Assembly (NCBI GenBank): GCA_964449075.1
Contig: CAYVBJ010000006.1
Span: 1-64,000, forward strand
Length of the DNA: 64,000 bases
Reading direction: 5' to 3'
Origin: CAYVBJ01 sp964449075
Lineage (GTDB): Bacteria > Bacteroidota > Rhodothermia > Balneolales > Balneolaceae
Shown here: positions 1-8,385 of the stretch, piece by piece
Position numbering within the stretch: position 1 is the first letter of the stretch
Layout of the letters: every line of letters begins with the position of its first letter
The notes under the pieces: generated by a model
The model's database searches: none
What the model was told of the DNA's origin: nothing
Seen by the model: only the letters and a program-made list of their open reading frames with translations
Made by a program: the position numbers and the translations under genes

Positions 1-79
1 GAATTTTCGAATAAAGAAACAAAGGACAATTATAAATTTTACATCCCTCGTCTGATGACTTTGAAAAAAAATAAGCCAC

Positions 80-515
80 GGGCAGCCAATGCTGGTCAAA
101 AGACAGGCTGAAAGCCTGATGCACCACAGCCCGGGGCAATCGCCCCGGGAAATCATGAGTTATAGCAACCGCCAGGCTGAAGGCCTGAAGCAGGACAGGC
201 CGCATACATTTGCAGCTATTTTATATCGACCGGTTGCCATTGCATAAAAACCCTGCCCGGCCATCATAACCGTCACCCGAATTAAAACTGACCTGCTGCA
301 GGCCTTCAGCCTGCCGTCTGGCACCTCACCGGGACCCCCGACACAGCCGTGTCGGGGCTGAGTTGCGTCAGGCCTTCAGCCTGTGATGATCAATACGCAC
401 CCCACCCTTCGTTTGACAACTTTGAAAAAAATAAGCCATGGGCAGCCAATTTTCAGTCGCTTGAAGAGTGGTAAAGGCAACATCCCGCCACATGCGTTCC
501 GGTGATCAAGACACG
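80..515. repeat. 436-bp long direct repeat, copy 1
   Basis: This segment recurs at 533-968 with a period of 453 bp. I found only one difference by eye (G at 501, A at 954). It contains a strong hairpin at 130-149 (8-bp GC arms, 4-nt loop), a second at 336-357 (9-bp arms, 4-nt loop), and several copies of a short imperfect palindrome reading CAGGCTGAAGGCCTG or its complement (around 104-118, 173-187, 298-313, 370-384). No credible coding sequence lies in it. The structure is typical of REP/BIME-like intergenic arrays. Confidence 0.9.
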
Positions 516-532
516 TGTAACTCCTCATTCGA

Positions 533-968
533 GGGCAGCCAATGCTGGTCAAAAGACAGGCTGAAAGCCTGATGCACCACAGCCCGGGGCAATCGCCCCG
601 GGAAATCATGAGTTATAGCAACCGCCAGGCTGAAGGCCTGAAGCAGGACAGGCCGCATACATTTGCAGCTATTTTATATCGACCGGTTGCCATTGCATAA
701 AAACCCTGCCCGGCCATCATAACCGTCACCCGAATTAAAACTGACCTGCTGCAGGCCTTCAGCCTGCCGTCTGGCACCTCACCGGGACCCCCGACACAGC
801 CGTGTCGGGGCTGAGTTGCGTCAGGCCTTCAGCCTGTGATGATCAATACGCACCCCACCCTTCGTTTGACAACTTTGAAAAAAATAAGCCATGGGCAGCC
901 AATTTTCAGTCGCTTGAAGAGTGGTAAAGGCAACATCCCGCCACATGCGTTCCAGTGATCAAGACACG
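533..968. repeat. 436-bp long direct repeat, copy 2
   Basis: This is a near-perfect copy of 80-515. The 17 bases between the copies (516-532) recur before the third, degraded copy. The equivalent hairpins lie at about 583-602 and 789-810. The near identity suggests a recent tandem duplication or ongoing homogenisation of this non-coding block. Confidence 0.9.
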
Positions 969-1037
969 GTCAGGGCATGCCAGGGTTAAATGGTAATTTC
1001 ATGTGTTAGTCGAGCTCAAAAAAAAATCGTGCAACAG

Positions 1038-1331
1038 GCGTTCCGAAGATCAAAACACGTGTAACTCCTCATTCGAGGGTAGCCAATGCGGTCAAAAGAC
1101 AGGCTGAAGGCCTGATGCATCACAACCCGGGGCAATCGCCCCGGGAAATCATGAGTCATAGCAACCACCAGGCTGAAGGCCTGAAATAGGACAGACCGTA
1201 TACATTCGCAGTTATTTAATATCGACCGGTTGCCATTGCATAAAAACTCTGCCCGGCCATCATAACCGTCAGCCGAATTAAAACTGACCTGCTGCAGGCC
1301 TTCAGTCTGTGATGATCAATGCGCACCCCAG
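1038..1331. repeat. degenerate third repeat copy
   Basis: This copy aligns with the junction and first half of the long repeat (about 494-740) but carries scattered substitutions. It lacks the internal block with the ACAC/GTGT hairpin and one palindrome, which lies at about 314-380 in copy 1. It ends just before the mscS stop codon. The stretch 969-1037 between copies 2 and 3 is not repeated and shows no gene. Confidence 0.8.
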
Positions 1332-1361
1332 CACTCGTCAGTCGGGGAAACTCAATATTTT

Positions 1362-2471
1362 TTAGGAATCCGGATCCTTCAAATTAATGGGTCGTTTTTT
1401 ATCTCCTGCCAGGTACATGGTTTGTGATGGGAAGGCAAAGTCGATACCCTCATCATTAAACCTGCTGAAAATTTCACGGTTAACTTTTTCACTGAATTCC
1501 ATGTATTGCCAGTAATCTGGCGGATGGTACCAATAGTAAACCACCAGGTTCAAAGAGTCAGCATTCAGATCACTGAAAAAGATTCGGGGAGGAAAATCTT
1601 CATTCATACCTTCGTGATTATCCAGGATTTCTTTTAGAATTTCGAGTGCCCGTTCTACTTTTTCGGACGGGGTATCATAAGTGATTGTTATATTCATCAC
1701 CCGGCGTATAAATGGACGTTTCCCGATATTATGAATCGTATTGTTAGCTAACTGTCCGTTCGGTACGGTAAGCAGATGCCCATCGAGTGTATTTATTTTG
1801 GTAGTTCTTACACCCACTTCTACAATAGATCCCAGTGTGCCATTCAGATTAATGAGATCTCCTGCATTAAACGGCTTATCGGCAAAAATCATGAGCGAAC
1901 CAAAAAAGTTACGAATTGTATCCTGGGCAGCAAGACCAAGAGCAAGTCCGCCAATCCCGATTCCGGCCAGGATACTGGTTATTGGTTTATCACTCAGTGT
2001 CTGGGCCACCTGAAGTATCACCAGGATAGAAACAGTTACACGAACAGATTTGCCTACCAGAGGGATAAGCATATCATCGATCTGGGTTTTATCTTCTCTC
2101 GAAAATCGCCTAAGCCAGACATCAATCACATCAACCTGCTTGTAAACAAAATAACCGATAGACAGAATTACTAGTACCCGAACGGCTGTAACAATCAGTT
2201 CCTCGATTCCTTCGGGAATAACCAGGAAGGATATGGCGATTCGCAGGCCTAACGTAAATACCAAAAAAGTAATTGCTTTGGAAGCTGATTCAACTGAAAC
2301 AGATAAAATCCTTTGATCTTTTTCTTCGAGCCGGGGGGCAATTCGGGAAAAGAGAAATTTCAGAATTTTGCCACCAAAAAAAGAGAGCGTGATAATGATA
2401 AAGAGTACAGCTATTCTCCATAGTTCATTTCCTGCAAATACTGTTTCATTGAATTCTGTAAAAAAATCCAT
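1362..2471 (-). CDS. MscS-family small-conductance mechanosensitive channel
   Basis: A 369-residue integral membrane protein of the MscS family, which opens under membrane tension to release osmolytes. The N-terminal half has about four hydrophobic segments (roughly residues 15-35, 65-85, 90-110, 145-165). The pore-lining region follows, rich in Gly and Ala (ILAGIGIGGLALGLAAQD, around 165-185), with the family-typical NFFGSLMIFADKPF just after it. The beta domain contains GTVVEVGVRTT-like residues (here GSIVEVGVRTTKI), and a mixed alpha/beta C-terminal domain completes the cytoplasmic vestibule. The gene lies 16 bp downstream of the metalloprotease gene on the same strand, so the two are probably co-transcribed. 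The start is an ATG. Family assignment is firm; the exact conductance class cannot be read from sequence. Confidence 0.93.
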   Translation of the reverse strand: MDFFTEFNETVFAGNELWRIAVLFIIITLSFFGGKILKFLFSRIAPRLEEKDQRILSVSVESASKAITFLVFTLGLRIAISFLVIPEGIEELIVTAVRVLVILSIGYFVYKQVDVIDVWLRRFSREDKTQIDDMLIPLVGKSVRVTVSILVILQVAQTLSDKPITSILAGIGIGGLALGLAAQDTIRNFFGSLMIFADKPFNAGDLINLNGTLGSIVEVGVRTTKINTLDGHLLTVPNGQLANNTIHNIGKRPFIRRVMNITITYDTPSEKVERALEILKEILDNHEGMNEDFPPRIFFSDLNADSLNLVVYYWYHPPDYWQYMEFSEKVNREIFSRFNDEGIDFAFPSQTMYLAGDKKRPINLKDPDS

Positions 2472-2487
2472 GGTGACTTATGTTGGT

Positions 2488-4944
2488 TCAATAATTACAA
2501 TGTAAAAGATAGCCATCAGCTGTGGTGCCAATCGGGGACCCGGGAGGCGTATAGGGAGCTTCAGGCAGTTCAAATTTTTCAGGATCAGATTCGTATGTTT
2601 CAATCATTGTATTCAGGAACCGGTAATGTGCTTTTACTACAGGCAGTTTCTCATTTTCGCTTACTTCGCTTAAACGGGCGGAGATCAGGTCAAGTTTGTA
2701 GCTTGCAATTGACCGAACATCGGGTGAAGCTTCACTGTTATTGGCAAGTTTCAACAGGTTCCGAACCACAGCTGTATTTATGGATCGCTGTATGCTGCTC
2801 TCATAACCGGCATCCTGCTGAATCCATAAAGTAGATTCGATTACTTTATCAATCACTTCAATCAAGCCGGGATTTGCGTGGTTCCCGGCATGTTGATTTA
2901 CCAGCCGTGCTGCACGTTCGGGTGTAAAAATAAGAGATGCAGTGAGATCGGCAGCAACCTCTGCAACTGCAACCGGATCAAGCATTGGTGAGGTGTACCC
3001 TCTGAACAATTCTCTCGTATTGGGAATCCCTGCAGCGCGGGGTGGAATCAGGTCCAGGATGGTTTGCGGAAGTGCCAGTTCATTTGGCGAAAGAGTCATC
3101 AGCAGGGCGTCAAGTGCACGGCGCTGAGCACCCGCATATACGACCCGGGGTCCGGTTTGGTTATCTCCTCTTACACTGTAACTGTAATCGACTCCACCGA
3201 GTATCTTAACAGCAGCTTCTGTTTGATATCGATGAAAGAGATAGATTGGAACAAGAACATCTTCAAGTTCGCTCATTGTACGCCCCATTCTGATATTATT
3301 TGCCGAAAAGCGTTCCAAAGCGATTCTTCTTACATCCAGTACATGTACAAGTTCGTCAATGGCATTGGTGCCGTTGTCCCATAAGTGAGCATCCGGATGA
3401 GCACCGCCCTGAGGCCGTGCATCCCTGTCTGTAATGTAGAGAAGTCCCATTTCTATCGATTCCTCAATGATCTCATTCAGAGCGGATTCCTCGTTTGTAT
3501 TTTCGGGAAAATCCTGGTACCCGTAGGCAATAACTCTTTTATCCCATTCCCCGATTCCCGTATCATACGCATCGGAGAGGTCAAAGCTGCCATCCGCATT
3601 TATTTTCACTTTTGGGTGCGGATAATCCATAACCGATGCCCTGTTGTTAACACTTGCTGCAAAGTTATGGGCAATTCCAAGCGTATGTCCGATCTCATGC
3701 GCAGATAACTGACGGATTCTGGCAAGGGCCATTTCAAGCATAGGATCATCATCGGGAACTACACCGTTTTCGTAAGGAGCAAGAAGACCTTCAGCGATCA
3801 TGTAATCCTGCCGGACCCTGAGTGAACCGAGCAGAACATTTCCCTTGATTATTTCCCCTGTCCGGGGGTCAACTACAGATGATCCGTACGACCATCCGCG
3901 TGTAGACCGGTGCACCCAGTTGATAACATTGTAGCGCACGTCTAACGGATGGGCATCATCAGGCAGGATTTCAACCCTGTATGCATCTTTGAAGCCGATC
4001 TCTTCAAACGCCTCTGCCCACCACTCTGCTCCTTCAAGAAGTGCGGTTTGTATAGGTTCCGGCGTACCGTTATCCAGGTAGTAAACAATTGGTTCAACCG
4101 GTTCACTGATCTCCGCTTCCGGGTTCTTCTTTTCAAGTCGGTGACGAACAATGTATCGCTTTGTAAATTCTCCGCCGATTGGTGCACTGTAATCCTGGTA
4201 GGAAATACCAAAAAAACCGGATCTCGGATCCATTTTGCGGGGGGTGTAATTTTCATCAGGCAGTTTAACGAATGAGTGGTGCTGGCGCACTGTAATCGAT
4301 TCCGGTGTAGGGGTGACGGAGCGGACTTGTCCGCCCGGATTGCTGCCGGTAAAGGTAAGAATAGTTTCAATTTCAGAATTTTCAGGAAAATTAAATGTCC
4401 CTGACGGGTAAATGGCCGACCTGGATTTATCCGGTGAAAAATTACCCTGGCCGGATGAGCTTAAACGCCGGGTCACATTGTGTGCATCACGAAGCAGGAA
4501 ATCGGTGGCGTCTACCAATACTGAACCGTTTTCGGAAGTATCAACTTCAAAACCCCAAAGGATGGATTTGGCAAATGCTTCATCCACAGATTTTTTCTCA
4601 AGATTGTTGTCCGTATTGGCCCTGAAATCATAATTTGGCTGAATCATCAGAACTTTTGGCCCAAAACGTTCAAATTTAACAATCCTGGAATCACCAAGCT
4701 GACTGCGGTCGAGACCTATATCATTTGATCCCATACCTGCAGCCAGTGAATTCACGTAGAGAATCTCTTCGCCAAGGTTATCAATTTGCAGCCAGATTCT
4801 GCCTTCGTTCTCATCATACCAAAAGTCGATAAACCCCTCATATTTTTGCAGCCCTGAAGTTTTTTCAGAGATGGAATTTTGTGCGGAGGCGCTGACAGAG
4901 AAAATAAAAATTAGGAAAAAAGCGGGGAGAATAGAAAGTTTCAT
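2488..4944 (-). CDS. secreted zinc metalloprotease, DUF5117/DUF4953 type
   Basis: A large exported protein with the zinc-binding motif HEIGHTLGIAHN (HExxHxxGxxH) at about residue 416. This matches the metzincin-like zinc metalloproteases with DUF5117/DUF5118 and DUF4953 regions that are abundant in Bacteroidota and relatives. I place the start at the ATG at 4944, because the residues from there (MKLSILPAFF...VSASAQ) form a clean signal peptide. The longer reading frame to 4998 adds 18 residues that do not look like a leader. The mature protein is about 795 residues and is probably periplasmic or surface exposed. Upstream of the motif is the beta-rich DUF5117-like region; downstream is a helical domain. 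The substrate is unknown. The mscS gene follows 16 bp downstream. Confidence 0.9.
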   Translation of the reverse strand: MKLSILPAFFLIFIFSVSASAQNSISEKTSGLQKYEGFIDFWYDENEGRIWLQIDNLGEEILYVNSLAAGMGSNDIGLDRSQLGDSRIVKFERFGPKVLMIQPNYDFRANTDNNLEKKSVDEAFAKSILWGFEVDTSENGSVLVDATDFLLRDAHNVTRRLSSSGQGNFSPDKSRSAIYPSGTFNFPENSEIETILTFTGSNPGGQVRSVTPTPESITVRQHHSFVKLPDENYTPRKMDPRSGFFGISYQDYSAPIGGEFTKRYIVRHRLEKKNPEAEISEPVEPIVYYLDNGTPEPIQTALLEGAEWWAEAFEEIGFKDAYRVEILPDDAHPLDVRYNVINWVHRSTRGWSYGSSVVDPRTGEIIKGNVLLGSLRVRQDYMIAEGLLAPYENGVVPDDDPMLEMALARIRQLSAHEIGHTLGIAHNFAASVNNRASVMDYPHPKVKINADGSFDLSDAYDTGIGEWDKRVIAYGYQDFPENTNEESALNEIIEESIEMGLLYITDRDARPQGGAHPDAHLWDNGTNAIDELVHVLDVRRIALERFSANNIRMGRTMSELEDVLVPIYLFHRYQTEAAVKILGGVDYSYSVRGDNQTGPRVVYAGAQRRALDALLMTLSPNELALPQTILDLIPPRAAGIPNTRELFRGYTSPMLDPVAVAEVAADLTASLIFTPERAARLVNQHAGNHANPGLIEVIDKVIESTLWIQQDAGYESSIQRSINTAVVRNLLKLANNSEASPDVRSIASYKLDLISARLSEVSENEKLPVVKAHYRFLNTMIETYESDPEKFELPEAPYTPPGSPIGTTADGYLLHCNY

Positions 4945-5014
4945 GTTTTTTGATAGTTGTTCATTAATTATTCCACTAAAATAATCAAACAACCGCAAAC
5001 GACAATATCATCAT

Positions 5015-5047
5015 AAAAAAAAGCTCCGTGTTTTTGCACGGAGCTTT
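5015..5047 (-). terminator. intrinsic terminator of the ankyrin gene
   Basis: A perfect 11-bp stem (AAAGCTCCGTG, 5020-5030, with its complement at 5037-5047) and a 6-nt loop. On the minus strand it is followed by a run of eight T. It lies just after the ankyrin gene stop and before the metalloprotease start, so it separates the two minus-strand transcripts. Confidence 0.9.
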
Positions 5048-5088
5048 CCTGGATTCATTTATTCTGTAAAATGTTCTGAACTTTCAGA

Positions 5089-5571
5089 TTAACGTGAAAA
5101 TCCTGCTACTTCCTTACCGTTCAGAAGTTCAAGAACTTCTTTATGTCCGTTTTTTGCAGCAAGCTCTACAGCAGTTTCGCCACGGTTATTTTTTATATCA
5201 GTTTTTGCACCTTCCTGGATCAGTCGGTCGGCAACATAAAGCTGGCCATTCTCCGCAGCAATCATCAGCGCCGTCATGCCGTTCTGATTTTCCATATTCA
5301 CATCGGGATTATGCACCAGCAATATATTCAGCATTCGCATATTGCCGATTTCGGAAGCAATCATAAGCGGAGTTTCACCATCCTGATTAACTGAGTTGAC
5401 GTCTGTACCTCCTGATAGCAGAATATTCAGACTTGTGATATCGATGTTTTTTACAGCTTCGAAAATATTATCCGAAACTTCAAAGGTATTTTTGTCTGTT
5501 GTTGCACCTGATGTTTGAAAAGGTATTGCAAACAGAAATGCAGATAGTACGATAGATGTTATTGTTTTCAT
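5089..5571 (-). CDS. exported ankyrin-repeat protein
   Basis: A 160-residue protein with an N-terminal signal peptide (MKTITSIVLSAFLFAIPFQTSG) followed by about four ankyrin repeats. Repeat signatures visible are GETPLMIASEIGN, MTALMIAAENGQ and GETAVELAAKNGH, spaced about 33 residues apart. Ankyrin repeats mediate protein-protein contacts. Small periplasmic ankyrin proteins occur beside catalase or as toxin-immunity partners in other bacteria, but nothing here identifies a partner. The gene is monocistronic: a strong terminator follows at 5015-5047, and the upstream side is a 469-bp non-coding stretch. The start ATG directly precedes the leader peptide. The function is unknown beyond binding. 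Confidence 0.85.
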   Translation of the reverse strand: MKTITSIVLSAFLFAIPFQTSGATTDKNTFEVSDNIFEAVKNIDITSLNILLSGGTDVNSVNQDGETPLMIASEIGNMRMLNILLVHNPDVNMENQNGMTALMIAAENGQLYVADRLIQEGAKTDIKNNRGETAVELAAKNGHKEVLELLNGKEVAGFSR

Positions 5572-6040
5572 TTTTTTATTAGTTGTATTTATTTCAAATT
5601 CAAAAATTTAAATCCCATTCTTGGAGCGGTTTCTTATAGTATTTTTAACCGCATTATTGAGCTATACAATACGTTTCCTCCAAAAAGAAAGTTTCATATA
5701 ATTGCAATTTCTTTTTATCTGAATAATACAAGGCAATGATGGGAAAAACTCATATAGATTAAAGCAGAAGGGATTAATAAATTAATTTATTTGGTATTAT
5801 AGTTAAAATAATTTTGGTTTCAGTCCGACTTAAAGCTCATTTGACATAAATTATTTAGTTTTCCTAATGATTTTAGATTTTTTTGTTCGGCCGGGATGAA
5901 TAGCAGATGCCAAATATGGTATAATCAGAAAATGGATAGAAACGTTATCGTTTGATCAGGCCGGTTATTAGAATGTTTGTAAACCCTTTATTAACTTAAA
6001 TGGACAAATATTTCATTAAAAAAAATTTCCGTAACTGTTC
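5572..6040. other. AT-rich divergent intergenic region
   Basis: This 469-bp AT-rich stretch separates the minus-strand ankyrin gene from the plus-strand alanine racemase operon and must hold both promoters. I see no open frame with coding character, no tRNA and no clear riboswitch. A weak 6-bp inverted repeat (GCGGTT at 5626, AACCGC at 5647) lies in the ankyrin leader. No confident promoter box could be chosen. Confidence 0.5.
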
Positions 6041-7213
6041 ATGCTGCATACCTCCTTTATCGAGCTCGACAAGAATGCACTTAACAATAACATCCGTTTC
6101 ATAAAAGACAGACTTGATCCTGAAGTCCGCTACTCAATGGTGGTTAAAGCCAATGCCTATGGTCATGGTATTGAAGAGTTGCTGCCGGCAATAGAGGAGT
6201 GCGGCGTTACTCATTTTTCAGTTTTCAGTGTAGCGGAAGCTGTGCGGGTTCACAAAGCCAAGCACGAAGAGTGTGAAGTGATGATTATGGGATGGGTAGA
6301 CGATGACTACCTGGAGTGGGCGATCAGTCATGACGTCTCCTTTTTTGTATTTACTCCTGAACGCCTGAAGGCGACTATCGAACAAGCGAAGAAAATGAAA
6401 AAAAAAGCACGGATTCACCTGGAGCTTGAAACCGGGATGCACCGGACCGGGTTTTGTGCTGATCAGCTTTCTGAAGTATTTGAGCTGCTTGAAAACAATA
6501 AAAAAAACCTGGTATTGGAGGGGCTTTGCACTCACTACGCCGGTGCCGAAGATTATACAAGCTTCGACAGGATAGAGAGACAGATTGAAAAATTTAACAG
6601 GTTATGTGAACTTTTTGATGAGAAGGATCTTTCACCTCTCTACAAGCACAGTGCCTGTTCAGCGGCATTGCTGAATTTTCCGGAGACGGCCGGAGATCTT
6701 GTTCGTATCGGAATCTCCAGCTATGGTTACTGGCCAAACAATGAGACCAAGATGCGTTATAAGATGAAACATGACATTGAGGGAGATCCCCTGGACCGGA
6801 TATTATCCTGGAAGAGTGAAATTTTAAGTGTGAACCGGGTGCCCGAAAATGAATATGTGAGTTACGGAAAAAGTTACCTGACCAACCGGCCGAGTAAAAT
6901 TGCTACAGTGCCTGTAGGTTATGGGTATGGTTTCAGCCGGACACTCAGCAATAACGGTCATGTTCTGGTTGGCGGGAAAAGGGTACCCGTCGTTGGCGCT
7001 GTTAATATGAATATGATGGTAATGGATGTGACAGACGTTGAAAATGTAGCTGTCGGTGATGAAGTGGTACTTGTTGGAAAACAGGGTGAGCTGGAAATCA
7101 GCATTGGTTCTTTCAGTGATATGAATAACAGCATGAACTATGAACTGCTCACACGCCTTCCCCATCATATACCACGAATCGTAAAAGAAAATCAGACAGA
7201 ATTAGTCGGTTAA
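6041..7213 (+). CDS. alr: alanine racemase
   Basis: A PLP-dependent fold-type III racemase of 390 residues that interconverts L- and D-alanine. The PLP lysine is K36 in VVKANAYGHG, and the second catalytic base is Y275 in VSYGKSY. The C-terminal beta domain carries the conserved VPVGYGYGFSR and GAVNMNMMVMDVT segments, so the full architecture is present at normal length. The product normally supplies D-Ala for peptidoglycan. Here the gene leads a tight operon with an M20D amidohydrolase (2-bp gap), an acetolactate-synthase-like enzyme and an aldehyde dehydrogenase, which suggests it may act, or also act, in amino-acid catabolism. Alternative substrates such as serine or other amino acids cannot be excluded from sequence. 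Confidence 0.92.
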   Translation: MLHTSFIELDKNALNNNIRFIKDRLDPEVRYSMVVKANAYGHGIEELLPAIEECGVTHFSVFSVAEAVRVHKAKHEECEVMIMGWVDDDYLEWAISHDVSFFVFTPERLKATIEQAKKMKKKARIHLELETGMHRTGFCADQLSEVFELLENNKKNLVLEGLCTHYAGAEDYTSFDRIERQIEKFNRLCELFDEKDLSPLYKHSACSAALLNFPETAGDLVRIGISSYGYWPNNETKMRYKMKHDIEGDPLDRILSWKSEILSVNRVPENEYVSYGKSYLTNRPSKIATVPVGYGYGFSRTLSNNGHVLVGGKRVPVVGAVNMNMMVMDVTDVENVAVGDEVVLVGKQGELEISIGSFSDMNNSMNYELLTRLPHHIPRIVKENQTELVG

Positions 7214-7215
7214 CT

Positions 7216-8376
7216 ATGACAATACCGAAGAATGTTGAAATCGAAAAACTTATTGAATTCCGGCACAAACTGCACCAGATACCTGAAACAGCGCACCAGG
7301 AAGAGAAAACCGCAGAATATGTCAAGAATTTTCTGAGCGATTTTCCGCCTGATGAACTGGTGGATAAAATTGGCGGGTATGGCATTGCTGCCATTTACAA
7401 TGGAGAGGCAAACGGACCAACTGTAATGCTGCGCTGCGAACTGGATGCTCTTCCTATACCGGAAGTAAATGAGATGGAATACCGCTCCCGGATTGAAGGG
7501 AATGGCCACAAATGCGGTCATGATGGCCATATGGCAATCATTTCAGGAATGGCTCAATATTTACATTCCAATAGGCCGGATACGGGACGGGTGATTCTGC
7601 TCTATCAGCCGGCTGAAGAGACCGGAGAAGGCGCCCGAAAAATTCTGGATGACAGTAAGTTTTCTGATCTGAAACCTGATTATATATATGCTCTTCACAA
7701 CCTGCCGGGTTTTCCAAAAGGACAAATCATGGTTAAAAAAGGTATCTTTGCTTCTGCATCAAAAGGGATGATTATTAAACTGAAAGGCAGGCCATCACAC
7801 GCTTCACATCCGGAAAATGGGGATAATCCAGCTCTTGCTGCAAGCCAGATTATTCAATCCTTATTTATGATTCCACAGATGCATACGGAATTTCATCGTG
7901 CAGCACTTATTACACCGATTCATATTCGGGTAGGAAAACCTGCATTTGGCACTTCGGCGGGCGATGGAGAGGTAATGGCTACCCTGCGAACCCACCGGGA
8001 TGAAGAGATGGAGATACTTGCCGCAAAAGCTGAAGAGCAGGCAAGGAAAATTGCTGAAGCCAATCACCTTAAGATCGATATCAGTTATACAGAAGAGTTT
8101 GAGTCTGTGAAAAATGATTCGCACTGTGTAGAATTTATAACTGAAGTTGCACAAGAATTAAGCCTGCCTGTTGCCCGGATGGATCATCCGTTTCCCTGGT
8201 CAGAAGATTTTGGCTTGTTTACATCGGCATTTAACGGAGCACTATTCGGATTGGGAGCCGGTGAAGATCATCCACAGCTGCATAACGAAGATTATGACTT
8301 TCCGGATGACATCATCCAAACGGGTGTGGCCATGTTCCAACAATTAACTGAACGTATTTTAACCAAAGCTAACTGA
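7216..8376 (+). CDS. M20D-family amidohydrolase (N-acyl amino acid hydrolase)
   Basis: A 386-residue metallohydrolase of the M20D family (HipO/AbgB/IAA-amino-acid hydrolase type), which cleaves N-acyl amino acids. The metal-site motif GHKCGHDGHMA has C100 and H102 as expected ligands. The QPAEETGEGA motif holds the catalytic and bridging glutamates, and the HNLPGFPKG motif supplies a further histidine. A dimerisation (lid) domain occupies about residues 180-290. No signal peptide is present, so it is cytoplasmic. It starts 2 bp after the alr stop and 9 bp before the TPP enzyme, so co-translation is likely. In this operon it could release free amino acid from an N-acyl precursor before racemisation or degradation; this is inferred from context only. 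Confidence 0.9.
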   Translation: MTIPKNVEIEKLIEFRHKLHQIPETAHQEEKTAEYVKNFLSDFPPDELVDKIGGYGIAAIYNGEANGPTVMLRCELDALPIPEVNEMEYRSRIEGNGHKCGHDGHMAIISGMAQYLHSNRPDTGRVILLYQPAEETGEGARKILDDSKFSDLKPDYIYALHNLPGFPKGQIMVKKGIFASASKGMIIKLKGRPSHASHPENGDNPALAASQIIQSLFMIPQMHTEFHRAALITPIHIRVGKPAFGTSAGDGEVMATLRTHRDEEMEILAAKAEEQARKIAEANHLKIDISYTEEFESVKNDSHCVEFITEVAQELSLPVARMDHPFPWSEDFGLFTSAFNGALFGLGAGEDHPQLHNEDYDFPDDIIQTGVAMFQQLTERILTKAN

Positions 8377-8385
8377 ACTAAACGT

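Noticed and set aside
376..609. 77-residue open frame on the minus strand in the repeat block
   Set aside because: It spans the hairpins and the junction between repeat copies, has no coding character or family match, and changes with the repeat. It is a chance frame.
1741..2174. Plus-strand open frames across mscS
   Set aside because: They lie antisense to a well-supported channel gene and show no domains.
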